Shown here one piece after another: positions 1 to 9,397 of a DNA stretch of 64,000 bases (positions are counted from its first letter, which is position 1; each line of letters opens with the position of its first letter). The translations under genes were made by a program, and so were the position numbers. The stretch is taken from the NCBI GenBank assembly GCA_947502305.1, contig CANMZA010000001.1, positions 496,001-560,000 on the forward strand, given 5' to 3'. The notes under the pieces are model-generated. The model saw only the letters and a program-made list of their open reading frames with translations, did not search any database and was not told the DNA's origin. The DNA comes from an uncultured Erythrobacter sp. GTDB lineage: Bacteria; Pseudomonadota; Alphaproteobacteria; Sphingomonadales; Sphingomonadaceae.

Positions 1-599
1 GCAAAGGGGGCATCAAAACCTCGCTTGGCGAAGCGCGCGGCGCGTTCGTGACAGGGTATGCAATGACGGCGCTATTGGCGGTGTGTTTTTGCATTATGGG
101 CGCAGGCGTGATGCACGCAGACGGCATCGCGCCAGAGGCCAGCGCCCCCGGTTTCGCGGCGCAGATCATCGGATTATACAGCGCCGCTTTGGGCGAATGG
201 GCGGCGGCCTTGGCGGCGGTGGCGGCATTGTCGGTGATGCTGACGACATTGCTGGTCGCGCTGGATATTGGCGGGCGGCATATTGCGAGCGTTCGGCAAG
301 AGCTTGGCGGTGATCGCGGTCCGGCTGCGTTCAAGCAAACCTATCGCATGGCGATCGCGGTGCTGGTCGCTTTGACCGGCGCGGTCTTGTTCGTGTTCAC
401 CGCGAATTTCACAGTGATGCTGGATTTTGCGATCAGCGCATCTTTCGTCGGCGCGCCCATTATCGCGGCGCTCAATCACTTGGTGGTGACACGTTGCGCC
501 ATGCCCGAAGAAGCGCGGCCCAGACCCGCGATTAGGGTGCTAAACCTGATTGGTATCGCGATTATGACAGCGCTGGCCGCGGCGTTCTTTGTGCTGTGA
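1..599 (+). CDS. Nramp-family divalent metal transporter, C-terminal part (5' truncated by window)
   Basis: The frame is open from the first full codon at base 3, so only the last ~198 residues are visible. The piece starts with SLGEARGAFVTGYAMTALL and contains about four strongly hydrophobic stretches, ending in a hydrophobic helix right at the stop. The SLGE-R-gaF-TGY-tA opening, followed by a membrane segment and a GEW helix, resembles the later membrane segments of Nramp-type Mn2+/Fe2+ symporters. The DPGN and MPH signature motifs of the family would lie upstream of the window, so the substrate cannot be judged. The downstream neighbour ksgA is convergent with only a 26-bp gap. The family call rests on pattern memory of one segment; another multi-span transporter is possible. 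Confidence 0.6.
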   Translation, partial: KGGIKTSLGEARGAFVTGYAMTALLAVCFCIMGAGVMHADGIAPEASAPGFAAQIIGLYSAALGEWAAALAAVAALSVMLTTLLVALDIGGRHIASVRQELGGDRGPAAFKQTYRMAIAVLVALTGAVLFVFTANFTVMLDFAISASFVGAPIIAALNHLVVTRCAMPEEARPRPAIRVLNLIGIAIMTALAAAFFVL

Positions 600-625
600 G
601 GTGCCCTTAGATTAGCGCGTTTGCT

Positions 626-1480
626 CTAGCTCAGCACACGTGCCAATTGCACAAAATCATCCACGCTCAAAGTCTCCGCCCGGCGGGTGGGATCAATACC
701 GACCTCTGCCAGAGCATCCAACGCGCCCGGCACGCCTTTAAGACTTTGGCGTAGCATCTTGCGGCGCTGCCCAAATGCCGCCTCCGTCAAACGCTCCAGC
801 ATGGGGGCTGATACGCCGCCGGGCGCTTCACCGGGGGTTACATGGACAATCGCGCTCATCACTTTGGGCGGCGGGGTGAAGGCGCTGCGGTGGACTTTCA
901 TCGCCAATTTCGCCTGACTGCGCCACTGCGCCAGCACTGCGAGCCGGCCATAGGCGCTGCTGCCCGGTTTTGACACGATCCTGTCTGCCACTTCGCGTTG
1001 AAACATCAAGGTGAGCGAGCGCCATTGCGGCGGCCACGCGGCGGAGCCTTTGGTGCCCGACAGCCATTTCACGAACAGCGCGGTGCCGACATTATAGGGC
1101 AGGTTGGAAAGGACGTGGAACGGCGTGCGCTCTTCGTCCTGAGACATGATTTCATCATGATCCAGTTTCATCGCGTCACCGTGCATGATGGTGAGTTGAC
1201 CCGGAAACGCATCGCTCAATTCCGCCAAAGCAGGCATGCACCGCTCATCCATCTCAATCGCGGTCACGCGCGCGCCTGCCCTTAACAATGCCCTCGTCAA
1301 ACCGCCGGGACCGGGGCCGACTTCGAGGACATTTTCGCCCGCCAAATCTCCGGGAAGCGCCGCAATGCGGCTTAGCAATTGCTCATCGAGCAGGAAATTC
1401 TGCCCCAGAGCTTTCGACGCGCTGAGACCGTGCTGAGCAATCGTCTCTCTGATCGGGGGGAGGTCGGGCAGGTCAGACAT
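626..1480 (-). CDS. ksgA: 16S rRNA (adenine1518/1519-N6)-dimethyltransferase KsgA/RsmA
   Basis: This enzyme dimethylates two adjacent adenines in the 3' terminal helix of 16S rRNA during late assembly of the 30S subunit, using S-adenosylmethionine. The 284-residue protein has the family hallmarks: GQNFLLD at about 26-32, the SAM-binding EVGPGPGGLT at 53-62, an acidic residue binding the SAM ribose at E76, and the catalytic NLPY motif at 126-129. The ATG at 1480 forms the overlap ATGTCTGA with the end of pdxA, which suggests translational coupling. In-frame starts at 1498 (GTG) and 1492 (ATG) would overlap pdxA further and have no better ribosome site. It is the last gene of the lptD-surA-pdxA-ksgA cluster, a classic proteobacterial order. 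Confidence 0.96.
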   Translation of the reverse strand: MSDLPDLPPIRETIAQHGLSASKALGQNFLLDEQLLSRIAALPGDLAGENVLEVGPGPGGLTRALLRAGARVTAIEMDERCMPALAELSDAFPGQLTIMHGDAMKLDHDEIMSQDEERTPFHVLSNLPYNVGTALFVKWLSGTKGSAAWPPQWRSLTLMFQREVADRIVSKPGSSAYGRLAVLAQWRSQAKLAMKVHRSAFTPPPKVMSAIVHVTPGEAPGGVSAPMLERLTEAAFGQRRKMLRQSLKGVPGALDALAEVGIDPTRRAETLSVDDFVQLARVLS

Positions 1481-2510
1481 TTGCGCGCGCATTTGCACAA
1501 GCAGTGGCCATGCGGATTGCCGCGATCATCGCGCTGGCATCGGCGACCCCGCTCCCGGCAATATCGAAAGCGGTGCCGTGATCGGGCGATGTCCGAATAA
1601 TCGGCAGGCCCAATGTGACATTGACCCCTTCGTCAAATTCCAACGCTTTCAAGGGGATCAGCGCCTGATCATGATACATGCAAAGCGCCGCATCATAGGT
1701 TGGCCGCATACGCGGCGTGAACAAGGCATCGCCGGGCACGGGGCCGGTCACGTCCAATCCCTTTTCGCGCAATCGGGCGATCGCTGGTTCGATTATCCGC
1801 GTTTCCTCTGATCCAAATTGACCGTTCTCGCCTGAATGCGGGTTCAGCCCGGCGATGGCCAGACGCGGGCGTTCAATCCCGAAATCTCTGGCGAGAGCGG
1901 CGGCCACGATCCGCGTTTTGTGCATGATCAGATTGGCGCTGAGCATGGCGGGCACATCGGCCAAGGCGACATGCACTGTGATCGGAACGGTCCGCAGGCT
2001 GGGCCCGGCCAGCATCATTACGGCATCCTGAGCGCCAAGCCCGCAAATCTCGGCAAGAAATTCGGTTTGGCCGGGAAATTCAAATCCAACTTTGCCCAAT
2101 TGCGCTTTGCTGACCGGCGCGGTGACCAGCCCGCAGGCAGAGCCCGCCAAGACGCAGCGCGCCGCCTCGGCCAGCGAATGAAGCGCCAAAGCCGCACCGG
2201 CATCGCTGGGCTTTCCCGGGGTATAGTCGGTTTGCGGGGCGCCATTTTTGAGAACCGGTAGACCGTCGGCAAAGGCCGCCGCAGCCTGAGCCGGGTCTTG
2301 GATGACGACGACAGGGCAATCGATCCCGCAATGCTCTTCCGCCGCGGCGAGCACCTGAGCGCCGCCGACCACGAAGAATGGGGCCGTATTTGGCGCAAGG
2401 CGCAGTTGCAAATAGGCGCGCAGCACAATTTCGGGGCCGATCCCCGCCGGATCGCCTATTGATAGGGCCAAGGGTCGCGGCGAGGGATGGGCGGGGGCAC
2501 GATCAGCCAT
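1473..2510 (-). CDS. pdxA: 4-hydroxythreonine-4-phosphate dehydrogenase PdxA
   Basis: PdxA oxidises 4-phosphohydroxy-L-threonine to an amino-ketone that PdxJ condenses with deoxyxylulose phosphate, giving pyridoxine 5'-phosphate (de novo vitamin B6 synthesis). The 345-residue product has SIGDPAGIGPE near the N-terminus, a VPGDALFTP stretch and MYHDQALIP with the metal-ligand histidine, and matches the usual family length. I prefer the ATG at 2510; the codon at 2513 is TTG. Its 3' end overlaps ksgA by 8 bp and its 5' end lies 21 bp from the surA stop, so it is an internal gene of the cluster. Confidence 0.96.
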   Translation of the reverse strand: MADRAPAHPSPRPLALSIGDPAGIGPEIVLRAYLQLRLAPNTAPFFVVGGAQVLAAAEEHCGIDCPVVVIQDPAQAAAAFADGLPVLKNGAPQTDYTPGKPSDAGAALALHSLAEAARCVLAGSACGLVTAPVSKAQLGKVGFEFPGQTEFLAEICGLGAQDAVMMLAGPSLRTVPITVHVALADVPAMLSANLIMHKTRIVAAALARDFGIERPRLAIAGLNPHSGENGQFGSEETRIIEPAIARLREKGLDVTGPVPGDALFTPRMRPTYDAALCMYHDQALIPLKALEFDEGVNVTLGLPIIRTSPDHGTAFDIAGSGVADASAMIAAIRMATACANARANV

Positions 2511-2531
2511 CAAAGCGCGCGAAAATCTGCC

Positions 2532-3935
2532 TCAATTGTACTGAATATAGGCGTCATTGCGCAGGTCGCGCAGATAACGCTGCGCGCGCTTGTTGATCCG
2601 CTCTTCTTCAATTGAGCGCATGACGGAATCGAATGTCGGCGCGCTGGTGTCTTCTGGATCATCGCGGCCGCACAGCATCAAAACACGCACGCCGTCTTCT
2701 ACACCGCCAAAGGGCGGAGTGGCCTGGCCGACTTGCAAGTTCAGCAGGATATTTTGCAGCTGATCAGGCAATTGCCGCGCTTGAATTTGGTCATTGGCCA
2801 CCACTGTCGCGTTCAGCACGGTTCGCGCGCTGTCTGCATCAGAACAGCTGCGCAGAGTACCGACAAAATTAGCAAATTGTTCGATCCGGCCATTGGCTTC
2901 TTCTTCGGTGGTGCCGGGGTCGAAAGCGATTGAGATTTGTTTCAGGCTGAGCAAAGCATCGCGCGGGTCAACGCCCAGAACCTGTTGCTTATCAATCAGA
3001 TAGATAATCGTGAAACCGCCTGGAATCTCCAGTGGCCCAACCAATTGCCCGGTCGACATTTGCCGCGCCGCATCGGCCATGGCCGTCGGCAGTGTTTCCA
3101 GCCGCAAGAAGCCAGTATCGCCGCCCACAACGGCGGTGGTGGCTTCGGAGAATTGGCGGGCATAGGCGACGAAGCTGCCGCCTTGTTCCAATTGCTGCAT
3201 GATCCGCTGCATATTCTGGATCACCGCATCGCGGTTTTCGATGGTTGCGTTCATGTAAATCTCGCCAAGGCGATATTCCTCGGTCCCGCGCGATTCCTCT
3301 AGGCGGCGCAGGACTTCATTGACCTCTTCTGCCGACACATTGACGAAGGGTGTGATATTGCGGCGCAGCAGATTTTCCCACGCCAATTCGCCTTCGATCT
3401 GGCGTTTCAGCGCGTTGGGCGATGAACCGATAGAGGCGAGATATTCGTCCATCCGTTCCGGGTTTTGTCCAAAGTTTTGCGCGGCGAGCTGTTGATAGGT
3501 CTGCTCAACTTGCGCCCGGTCCACCGGCAATTCCTGTGCGCGGGCGGCTTGAATTTTGATCGTTTCATCAATCAGATTGCGCAGCACCTGCACACGCAGC
3601 CGCTGAAGCTCTTGATCCGAAACCTCTGCATCCGATGCGTTGGTGACCAAGGCGACGCGTTGATCGATATCGGTGCCGGTCACGACATAGCCATTGACCA
3701 CGGCGGTGGCGCTTCGATCATCGGGATTGTCGCTGCCGAAGATCGTGAAATTGTCTGGGATGCCAAGTGGATTGGCAGAGGTCGGCACAGCGGCCGTCGG
3801 TGTCGCTGCGGTTTGTGCCAACACCGGCGAAACGGCAAACGCCGCAGAGCCCAAAAGGCCCGCTACAAGAGCCGAGCCAAAATTCTTTGAAAATACGTTC
3901 AACGTCACGATTTTTAATCCCGATTCTTTAATCAT
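2532..3935 (-). CDS. surA: SurA-like periplasmic peptidyl-prolyl isomerase/chaperone
   Basis: SurA escorts unfolded outer-membrane proteins through the periplasm; LptD, encoded just upstream, is a classic client. The 467-residue product begins with a signal peptide (hydrophobic stretch ~20-40, likely cleavage VLA|Q). It has a SurA N-terminal chaperone region (~75-190, NGYVVTGTDI onward), one clear parvulin domain (~220-330, GDTGFL and GGFTIIYLID segments) and a more divergent C-terminal parvulin-like region. The ATG at 3935 is preferred; an upstream GTG at 3956 would add seven residues. The unusual Pro/Thr/Ala linker after the signal peptide looks lineage-specific. Position in the lptD-surA-pdxA-ksgA order supports the call. 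Confidence 0.92.
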   Translation of the reverse strand: MIKESGLKIVTLNVFSKNFGSALVAGLLGSAAFAVSPVLAQTAATPTAAVPTSANPLGIPDNFTIFGSDNPDDRSATAVVNGYVVTGTDIDQRVALVTNASDAEVSDQELQRLRVQVLRNLIDETIKIQAARAQELPVDRAQVEQTYQQLAAQNFGQNPERMDEYLASIGSSPNALKRQIEGELAWENLLRRNITPFVNVSAEEVNEVLRRLEESRGTEEYRLGEIYMNATIENRDAVIQNMQRIMQQLEQGGSFVAYARQFSEATTAVVGGDTGFLRLETLPTAMADAARQMSTGQLVGPLEIPGGFTIIYLIDKQQVLGVDPRDALLSLKQISIAFDPGTTEEEANGRIEQFANFVGTLRSCSDADSARTVLNATVVANDQIQARQLPDQLQNILLNLQVGQATPPFGGVEDGVRVLMLCGRDDPEDTSAPTFDSVMRSIEEERINKRAQRYLRDLRNDAYIQYN

Positions 3936-4102
3936 TCGAACCCGGCGCGGCCCCACCCTTGCCCGGTCTATGTCTGTTGCCGCCCCGCGTGCTTACATCT
4001 GTGTAAGCAATTGGCGCGCGAAGGCTTAACACACGCTGAGCCTGCGTTCTCGCGAGCCTTAACGCCTTTTGTGGATGCTGCCAATCGGAGTGCGCAATCT
4101 AA

Positions 4103-4180
4103 GTGGGCAGGCAAAACAGGCACTCACAGCGGGCAGGCACAGCAGGCAGGAAAAGCGGGTAGGCAAAGCGGGCTGGCAAT
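4103..4180. repeat. 13-bp imperfect tandem repeat, six units, in the lptD-surA spacer
   Basis: Six consecutive 13-base units are visible, with consensus close to GCGGGCAGGCAAA: 4103-4115, 4116-4128 (most degenerate), 4129-4141, 4142-4154, 4155-4167 and 4168-4180. The last four differ from one another at only a few positions. The 13-base period is not a multiple of three, and the block sits between the lptD stop (4207) and the surA start (3935). It is therefore transcribed as leader or spacer RNA if the operon is continuous. Function is unknown. Confidence 0.85.
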
Positions 4181-4206
4181 AGCTGCGTCCCCGTTTGATG
4201 ACGGGC

Positions 4207-6597
4207 CTAGCGGAAACCGAGATTGCGCAGCGCAAAGAACAGCTGAAAACTGTTGCCGCGTTCTGCGTCACCCGCGCTGATGAAATCGCGCCGCCATGTG
4301 GCGCCAAATTCGATGCAATCATCATTGTAAGCAATGCCCAAACGCGTGCGGATCGGTTCAAAGCCATCAGGCGCAAATAATGGATCTTCTGCAGCGCTGG
4401 TCAGGTTGAAAACGCCCGATCCAAACACCGACCAATGCCGCCCAATCGTAAAGCGTCCGGCTGCGCGAATTTCCTCGCGATCTTGCAAATCTTCGACCGT
4501 TTGGATGTTCCGGTTCAGCCGCAAATAGCCCAATTCGACGTAATTTCGCTGTGAGCCGATCGTGGCATCAATTTCATTGCGGCGAATGGCAAGGCTGTCT
4601 TTGTCGATGCGGAAACGGTGCGTGAAGGCAAGGTCATTGCGCAAGCGAACTTCGGTCCGGCCCACAAAATCAGAAACGCGCCCAGACAGGCCCGTGCCGT
4701 CGGGGAAAATTTCACGTTCTCTGGTCAAACGATAGGATTGGCCGACGGTGCTTTTGACCCGCCAGCCCGGCTTTGTCAGTTCCCAATCCACGCCCCACGT
4801 CACGCGCGTTCCGTCCTCAACCCGGTCATATCCGGGGAAACGGTTGAGCGCGAAGAGGTTGGAATCCTCCAAATCAATCGCGCGCGCATCTTCGTTGGGC
4901 ACGGCAAGGTTGCGGATCTGCGGGCTGGCAACAATTTGCACACGGGGTTTGAGCACTTGTGTGCCGCCAAACGCCTCGCCGACAAAGGGCCATTCCATAT
5001 CAATCGCCGCCGTCGCAACGCCGCGCGTCGTCCACCCTTCATTGCCGCGATAGACCTGTGTCAAAGTCGCCAAGCTGTTTTGCGTGTTGTACACATCGCC
5101 GCGAACAAGGCCGGTGACCGTGACCACTTGGCCAAGCCCCGTCAGACGCCGCATATCCCACCGCGCCCCGGCAAAGGCGCGCTGAGTGTCTTGTCCGTCA
5201 TTGCGGATCAGGCTGAGCGTGTTCGCTTGCAATTGCACTTCGCCGCCCAGCAACGGATCATCCAAAATGCGGCGATAATCGAAGGCCGGGATCGCGAGCG
5301 GAACTTGGCCCTGATCTGCGTTGATCCGCAAGGTCTGCGTCGCCCAACCCGCGAGGCTCAAATAAGAATTGTCATCAATCCGTTCCAGATTGATGGTCGA
5401 ACGCAAACGGTCATCGCGGCTGATGTCATAGCGCCGCAAGAATGTGCGGTCACTGGCCAGCCTGACGGAACCGGTGAGGCTCCATTCCGGCGAGAACAGA
5501 AATTTGCCATTGGCAAACAGATAGCCGCGCGGGTCGCTTTGCGTGGTCGGCGTCGCCCCAAAGTTGGAAACGCGGCGGCTGGAGGTCGCGTAGCCGGTGA
5601 TCTGATAGGCGCCCTTTTCGGTCAAATGCCGCCATTGTGCATTTACCATCGGCGCGGCATCGGAATAGATCGACGCTCCCAAGGTCAGATCGCGGTTTTC
5701 CGCCAACCGCCAATAATATTCGCCCGATAATTCCAGCCCGTTGACCTGATCAAACCGTACATCCGGCACCAGGAAGCCGGTTTCCGCCCCGCCATCGGTG
5801 CGGATCGCCAATCCGGGCAGCGGCAGAATGCGCGCGCCAAACAATTCCAGCACCGCGCCATCAAAACTCACGCGGGCCTCATCAGGATCATAGGTCACCC
5901 GGTCGGCGGTGATCCGCCAGCTTGGGTCCTGAGCGCAGCCATCTTCGCTCGTCACTGCGCAGGCGGTGTAGGCCGCATCGGTGAGCAATACGGTGCCATC
6001 ACCGTCTCGCTGAGCCGAACGCGCAGCGAGCCGCCCGCCTTGGCGTAAAGCGAGCAGCAATTCATCCATCGCGCCCGCTTCAAATTCGTCATTGAGCGCG
6101 AGGGTTTCGGTGAAGATTTGATTGCCGTTGGTATCGACAAAGCGAACATTGCCGCGCGCGAAAATTTCGCCTGTGTTTCGGTCCCACACCACTTCATTGG
6201 CGCGCACGGATGCCTGATCACTGCGCAAGATAACATCGCCGCGCGCGGTGACCGTGCCGGCCTCATTGTCATTGGTAACTTGATCGGCCTCGAACCGAAT
6301 TTGCTCGGCGTCCCCGGCCTCGTCCGCCTGATCTGCGGAGAGCACGCCTGCTTCGTTTGCCGGATCTGCCGCGCGAGTGGTGATCGCGATCTCGGCCGGG
6401 TCATCCGACAATTCTTGCGCGAATACCGGCGCGGCGCCGCCGATCAATGCCAGCGCCGCTGCCCCATAAGCAGCTCCGTAAGCCGCCCCAAATGCAAGTG
6501 TGCTGGTCATGCCGCGCGCAGGATTTCGGTAAAACACGCGTTTCTTCGCCCGCTCATTCGCCTGCGCCTGTTCATTGGCCCGTGATACTCCCGACAT
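4207..6597 (-). CDS. lptD: LPS-assembly outer-membrane protein LptD
   Basis: LptD forms with LptE the outer-membrane translocon that inserts lipopolysaccharide into the outer leaflet. The 796-residue product has a signal sequence (cleavage near AAPVFA|QE), then an OstA/LptA-like jellyroll (~95-180; EQIRFEADQVTNDNEAG and DTNGNQIFTETLALND). A long beta-rich barrel domain follows, ending in aromatic NLGFR at the C-terminus as in many barrels. The ATG at 6597 avoids overlap with divergent pepA. An internal ATG at 6510 would give a more typical 30-residue signal peptide and is a real alternative. The signal region holds an odd GAAYGAAYGAA tandem. It heads the cluster, with a 175-bp divergent promoter region shared with pepA. 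Confidence 0.95.
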   Translation of the reverse strand: MSGVSRANEQAQANERAKKRVFYRNPARGMTSTLAFGAAYGAAYGAAALALIGGAAPVFAQELSDDPAEIAITTRAADPANEAGVLSADQADEAGDAEQIRFEADQVTNDNEAGTVTARGDVILRSDQASVRANEVVWDRNTGEIFARGNVRFVDTNGNQIFTETLALNDEFEAGAMDELLLALRQGGRLAARSAQRDGDGTVLLTDAAYTACAVTSEDGCAQDPSWRITADRVTYDPDEARVSFDGAVLELFGARILPLPGLAIRTDGGAETGFLVPDVRFDQVNGLELSGEYYWRLAENRDLTLGASIYSDAAPMVNAQWRHLTEKGAYQITGYATSSRRVSNFGATPTTQSDPRGYLFANGKFLFSPEWSLTGSVRLASDRTFLRRYDISRDDRLRSTINLERIDDNSYLSLAGWATQTLRINADQGQVPLAIPAFDYRRILDDPLLGGEVQLQANTLSLIRNDGQDTQRAFAGARWDMRRLTGLGQVVTVTGLVRGDVYNTQNSLATLTQVYRGNEGWTTRGVATAAIDMEWPFVGEAFGGTQVLKPRVQIVASPQIRNLAVPNEDARAIDLEDSNLFALNRFPGYDRVEDGTRVTWGVDWELTKPGWRVKSTVGQSYRLTREREIFPDGTGLSGRVSDFVGRTEVRLRNDLAFTHRFRIDKDSLAIRRNEIDATIGSQRNYVELGYLRLNRNIQTVEDLQDREEIRAAGRFTIGRHWSVFGSGVFNLTSAAEDPLFAPDGFEPIRTRLGIAYNDDCIEFGATWRRDFISAGDAERGNSFQLFFALRNLGFR

Positions 6598-6772
6598 GGC
6601 TTGCCTATTGCACCGCTCGCGCCTAATCGCAATCGCCATTCCTTGGGCGCTATTCGAGCCGGGGTCAGCCGAACAATTTTGGCGGTCCTTTTGGCTGAAC
6701 ACAGCGCCCGTTTTTCCCGGTTTCTGCATGGAAGCCTCCGGCCCAATGGGTCGATGACCTATCGGAGCGAGC

Positions 6773-8233
6773 ATGAATATCCTCTTCACCGAAACTTCCC
6801 CAGCCAATGTCCGCCTCATTGCGCGGATCGTGAATCAGGGTGATGCCCTGTCTGATCTTGACGCTGCCTTAAGCGATGGCGCGCCCGCTGCGCGGTTTAA
6901 GGGCAGCGCGGGCCAAGTGTTTGAAGGGTTCGTGACCGATGCTGGCTCTTTGAAACGTGTCGCAATTGCCGGGGCGGGGGAGCCGGATTCGGGCAAGCGC
7001 CGCCTTAATGTAGAGCGCGCTGGCGCGGCTTTGATGGCGAAATATTTGCGCTCTGGCGAAACGGAAATGGTGCTCGATCTGGGCCATGCGTCTTTTTCTG
7101 GCGAAGAAGCGGCGGCGGCTTTGTTGGGATTGCGCCTGCGCAGTTGGGCCTATGATGATTACCGCACCAAATTGGCGGCGGAGAAGAAAATCACCCTGAA
7201 AACTGTCCATGTCATAGGCGCACCGGAAGGCACCGCACAGGCTTGGGAAATCGCGCAAGCCGTCGCGACCGGGGCGGAGTTCACCAAGAAGCTCATCACA
7301 TTGCCTGCGAATATTCTTTACCCAGAAAGCTTCGTTGCTCTGTGCGAAGAAGCCTTTGCCGGGACCGGCGCTGAGCTGACCGTGCTGGATGAAGAGCAAA
7401 TGGGCGAGCTTGGCATGGGCGCGCTGCTGGGCGTGGGGCAGGGTTCTGTCCGCGCCTCGCGGATGCTAGCGATTCAATGGAATGGCGGCAAGAAAGGCGA
7501 AGCACCGACCGCGTTTGTCGGCAAAGGCGTTACTTTCGACACAGGCGGCATTTCGCTGAAGCCGCCCCCCGGTATGGAAGATATGAAGTGGGATATGGGC
7601 GGCGCTGGCGCAGTGGCGGGCGGCATGTTGTCGCTGGTGAAGCGCAAGGCGAAAGCGAATGTCGTCGCGGTTATGGGGCTGGTTGAAAACATGCCCGATG
7701 GCAATGCGATCCGCCCCGGCGATGTTTTGACTACCATGAGCGGCCAAACGGTCGAAGTGCTCAACACCGATGCCGAAGGGCGTTTGGTCTTGTGCGATGC
7801 GCTGCATTGGACGCAGGACGTGTTTAAGCCATCACGGATTGTCGATTTTGCGACGCTGACCGGCGCGATGATTATTGCGCTGGGCCATGAATATGCCGGT
7901 GTGTTCAGCAATGACGATGATCTGGCCGATCAATTGATGGCAGCAGGCACGGCGACTGGCGACAAATTGTGGCGGCTGCCGATTGGGCCTGCTTATGACA
8001 AATTGATCGACAGCCCGATTGCCGACATCAAGAATGTCGGCCCGCGTCCGGCTGGATCGATCACGGCGGCGCAATTCCTGCACCGGTTCATCAAAAAAGG
8101 CACGAAATGGGCGCATTGCGATGTTGCGGGCATGGTGTTTGCGGATAAGCCGGGCCACACTTGGGACAAGGGCGCAACCGGGTATGGCGTGCGTTTGATC
8201 GACCAATTCGTTGCCGACAACGCCGAAGGGTAA
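6773..8233 (+). CDS. pepA: Leucyl aminopeptidase (M17) PepA
   Basis: This is a cytosolic two-metal aminopeptidase that removes N-terminal residues from peptides and may have the DNA-binding side role known for PepA. The 486-residue product has the M17 metal site: K251 and D256 in GKGVTFDTGG, and D333 and E335 in the signature NTDAEGRL. The C-terminal catalytic domain is complete and the N-terminal domain is slightly shorter than in E. coli. It is divergent from lptD and is followed after 27 bp by the DUF2256 gene and holC; pepA-holC adjacency is common in proteobacteria. Confidence 0.96.
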   Translation: MNILFTETSPANVRLIARIVNQGDALSDLDAALSDGAPAARFKGSAGQVFEGFVTDAGSLKRVAIAGAGEPDSGKRRLNVERAGAALMAKYLRSGETEMVLDLGHASFSGEEAAAALLGLRLRSWAYDDYRTKLAAEKKITLKTVHVIGAPEGTAQAWEIAQAVATGAEFTKKLITLPANILYPESFVALCEEAFAGTGAELTVLDEEQMGELGMGALLGVGQGSVRASRMLAIQWNGGKKGEAPTAFVGKGVTFDTGGISLKPPPGMEDMKWDMGGAGAVAGGMLSLVKRKAKANVVAVMGLVENMPDGNAIRPGDVLTTMSGQTVEVLNTDAEGRLVLCDALHWTQDVFKPSRIVDFATLTGAMIIALGHEYAGVFSNDDDLADQLMAAGTATGDKLWRLPIGPAYDKLIDSPIADIKNVGPRPAGSITAAQFLHRFIKKGTKWAHCDVAGMVFADKPGHTWDKGATGYGVRLIDQFVADNAEG

Positions 8234-8260
8234 AGATCAGAAGATCAGAGGATTGGGCGC

Positions 8261-8416
8261 ATGGCGAAAATGCGCAAGAAATCGGAGCTTCCTTCGAAGA
8301 TTTGCGAGACCTGCAATTTGCCCTTCACATGGCGCAAGAAGTGGGAACGCGATTGGGACAGCGTCCGATATTGTTCGGAGCGGTGTAAGCGAAGCAAGGG
8401 GAAGGCAGGCGCATGA
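8261..8416 (+). CDS. DUF2256 small Cys-motif protein
   Basis: This 51-residue gene begins at ATG 8261 and ends in TGA 8414-8416, overlapping the holC start as ATGA. The product is very basic and has two CxxC/CxxxC-type pairs: ICETCNLPF near the N-terminus and YCSERCKR near the C-terminus. Between them lies the conserved [12 protein letters not shown] block typical of DUF2256, suggesting a small zinc-binding fold. Its function is unknown. Translational coupling to holC suggests the two are made together. Confidence 0.9.
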   Translation: MAKMRKKSELPSKICETCNLPFTWRKKWERDWDSVRYCSERCKRSKGKAGA

Positions 8417-8847
8417 AAGTCGATTTCTGGCAATTGTCGCGCGACCCGGTGGAAAAAACCGTTGCCCTCATCGCTCAGCGGGTGATCGGTTCCGGTGAAA
8501 AATTGCTGGTCGTCAGCGCGCATGCCGCGCAGCGAGAGGTGATTTCGCGCCAATTGTGGAAGGCAGGGCCGGAAAGTTTCCTCGCTAATGGTGAGGCATC
8601 GGCCCCCGGCGCGGCGCAGCAACCGATCCTATTGTCTGAAACGGTCGACGCTGCAAATTCTGCCAGTCATGTCATCTATGCCGACGGGGAATACCGCGAT
8701 CCGGCTGGTTTTGCGCGAGCGTTTTTGTTGTTTGATGAAGAAACAAAGCAAGCCGCGCGCGGCACATGGAAATCGCTCGACGAGGCGGAAGGTTTAGAGC
8801 GCGCTTTCTTTCGCCAAGATGGCGGCAAATGGATTAAGGTCGCCTGA
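8413..8847 (+). CDS. holC: DNA polymerase III subunit chi (HolC)
   Basis: The chi subunit links the clamp loader of DNA polymerase III to single-strand DNA-binding protein. The 144-residue product opens [16 protein letters not shown], has the [19 protein letters not shown] helix-strand pattern and ends with the [17 protein letters not shown] block, all typical of alphaproteobacterial HolC. Its length is normal. It overlaps the DUF2256 gene by 4 bp and lies about 0.2 kb downstream of pepA, its usual neighbour. No psi subunit gene is present here. Confidence 0.93.
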   Translation: MKVDFWQLSRDPVEKTVALIAQRVIGSGEKLLVVSAHAAQREVISRQLWKAGPESFLANGEASAPGAAQQPILLSETVDAANSASHVIYADGEYRDPAGFARAFLLFDEETKQAARGTWKSLDEAEGLERAFFRQDGGKWIKVA

Positions 8848-8875
8848 TCGCGCGATAATTTGGGGGGAGTAGAAC

Positions 8876-9382
8876 ATGCGTATTTCAGCAATCCTGACAT
8901 CTATGGTCGCGGCGGCCGCTCTATCTGGCTGCGGCGCGCAAGAAGAAGGCACGATCACCACCGAAGAAGGTCAGAGCGGCGAATACCGGATCGATTCGGA
9001 AACGGGCGAGGCCAGCATGACGGTTGAAACACCGGAGGGCGACGTCACGATGCGCACCGGCGCGGATGTGCCGGTCGATTTGCCTGCGGGCTTTACCTTG
9101 ATCGATGGGGCAGAGGTGCTGAACAACATCACCATTGATCAGGCGGGAGAAAAAGGCACGCTTATCACCTTCCAAACCAGCCAAAGCCCCGCGCAAATCA
9201 AACAGCATTACCGCGCGCAAGCAGAGGCAGCGGGGATCACGATCCAGATCGAGACAGACATTAATGGCGGCGCGATGCTGGGCGGCGAAAATGAAGCGAC
9301 CGGCACGACCTTTTCAATCACCGCTTATCCCGGCGAAGAGGGCACGACAGGACAGTTGACGATCAGCGAAGGCTTGAATTGA
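8876..9382 (+). CDS. Predicted lipoprotein of unknown function
   Basis: The 168-residue product has a signal peptide ending in the lipobox LSGC, so C19 is the likely lipidated cysteine. The mature part is acidic, with an early Thr/Glu-rich stretch ([20 protein letters not shown]), a proline-containing hydrophobic strand ([17 protein letters not shown]) and a region reading [18 protein letters not shown]. The last resembles the helix of small periplasmic domains that recur in sphingomonads. A strong ribosome site (GGGGGGAG) precedes the ATG. I do not recognise a characterised family. It sits between holC and ndk, with a stem-loop downstream. Confidence 0.75.
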   Translation: MRISAILTSMVAAAALSGCGAQEEGTITTEEGQSGEYRIDSETGEASMTVETPEGDVTMRTGADVPVDLPAGFTLIDGAEVLNNITIDQAGEKGTLITFQTSQSPAQIKQHYRAQAEAAGITIQIETDINGGAMLGGENEATGTTFSITAYPGEEGTTGQLTISEGLN

Positions 9383-9397
9383 TCCGCGAGCCCGCGT

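Noticed and set aside
4618-5730. A 370-codon plus-strand frame opposite lptD
   Set aside because: It overlaps the fully supported lptD; its composition is shadow-like and no domain is visible.
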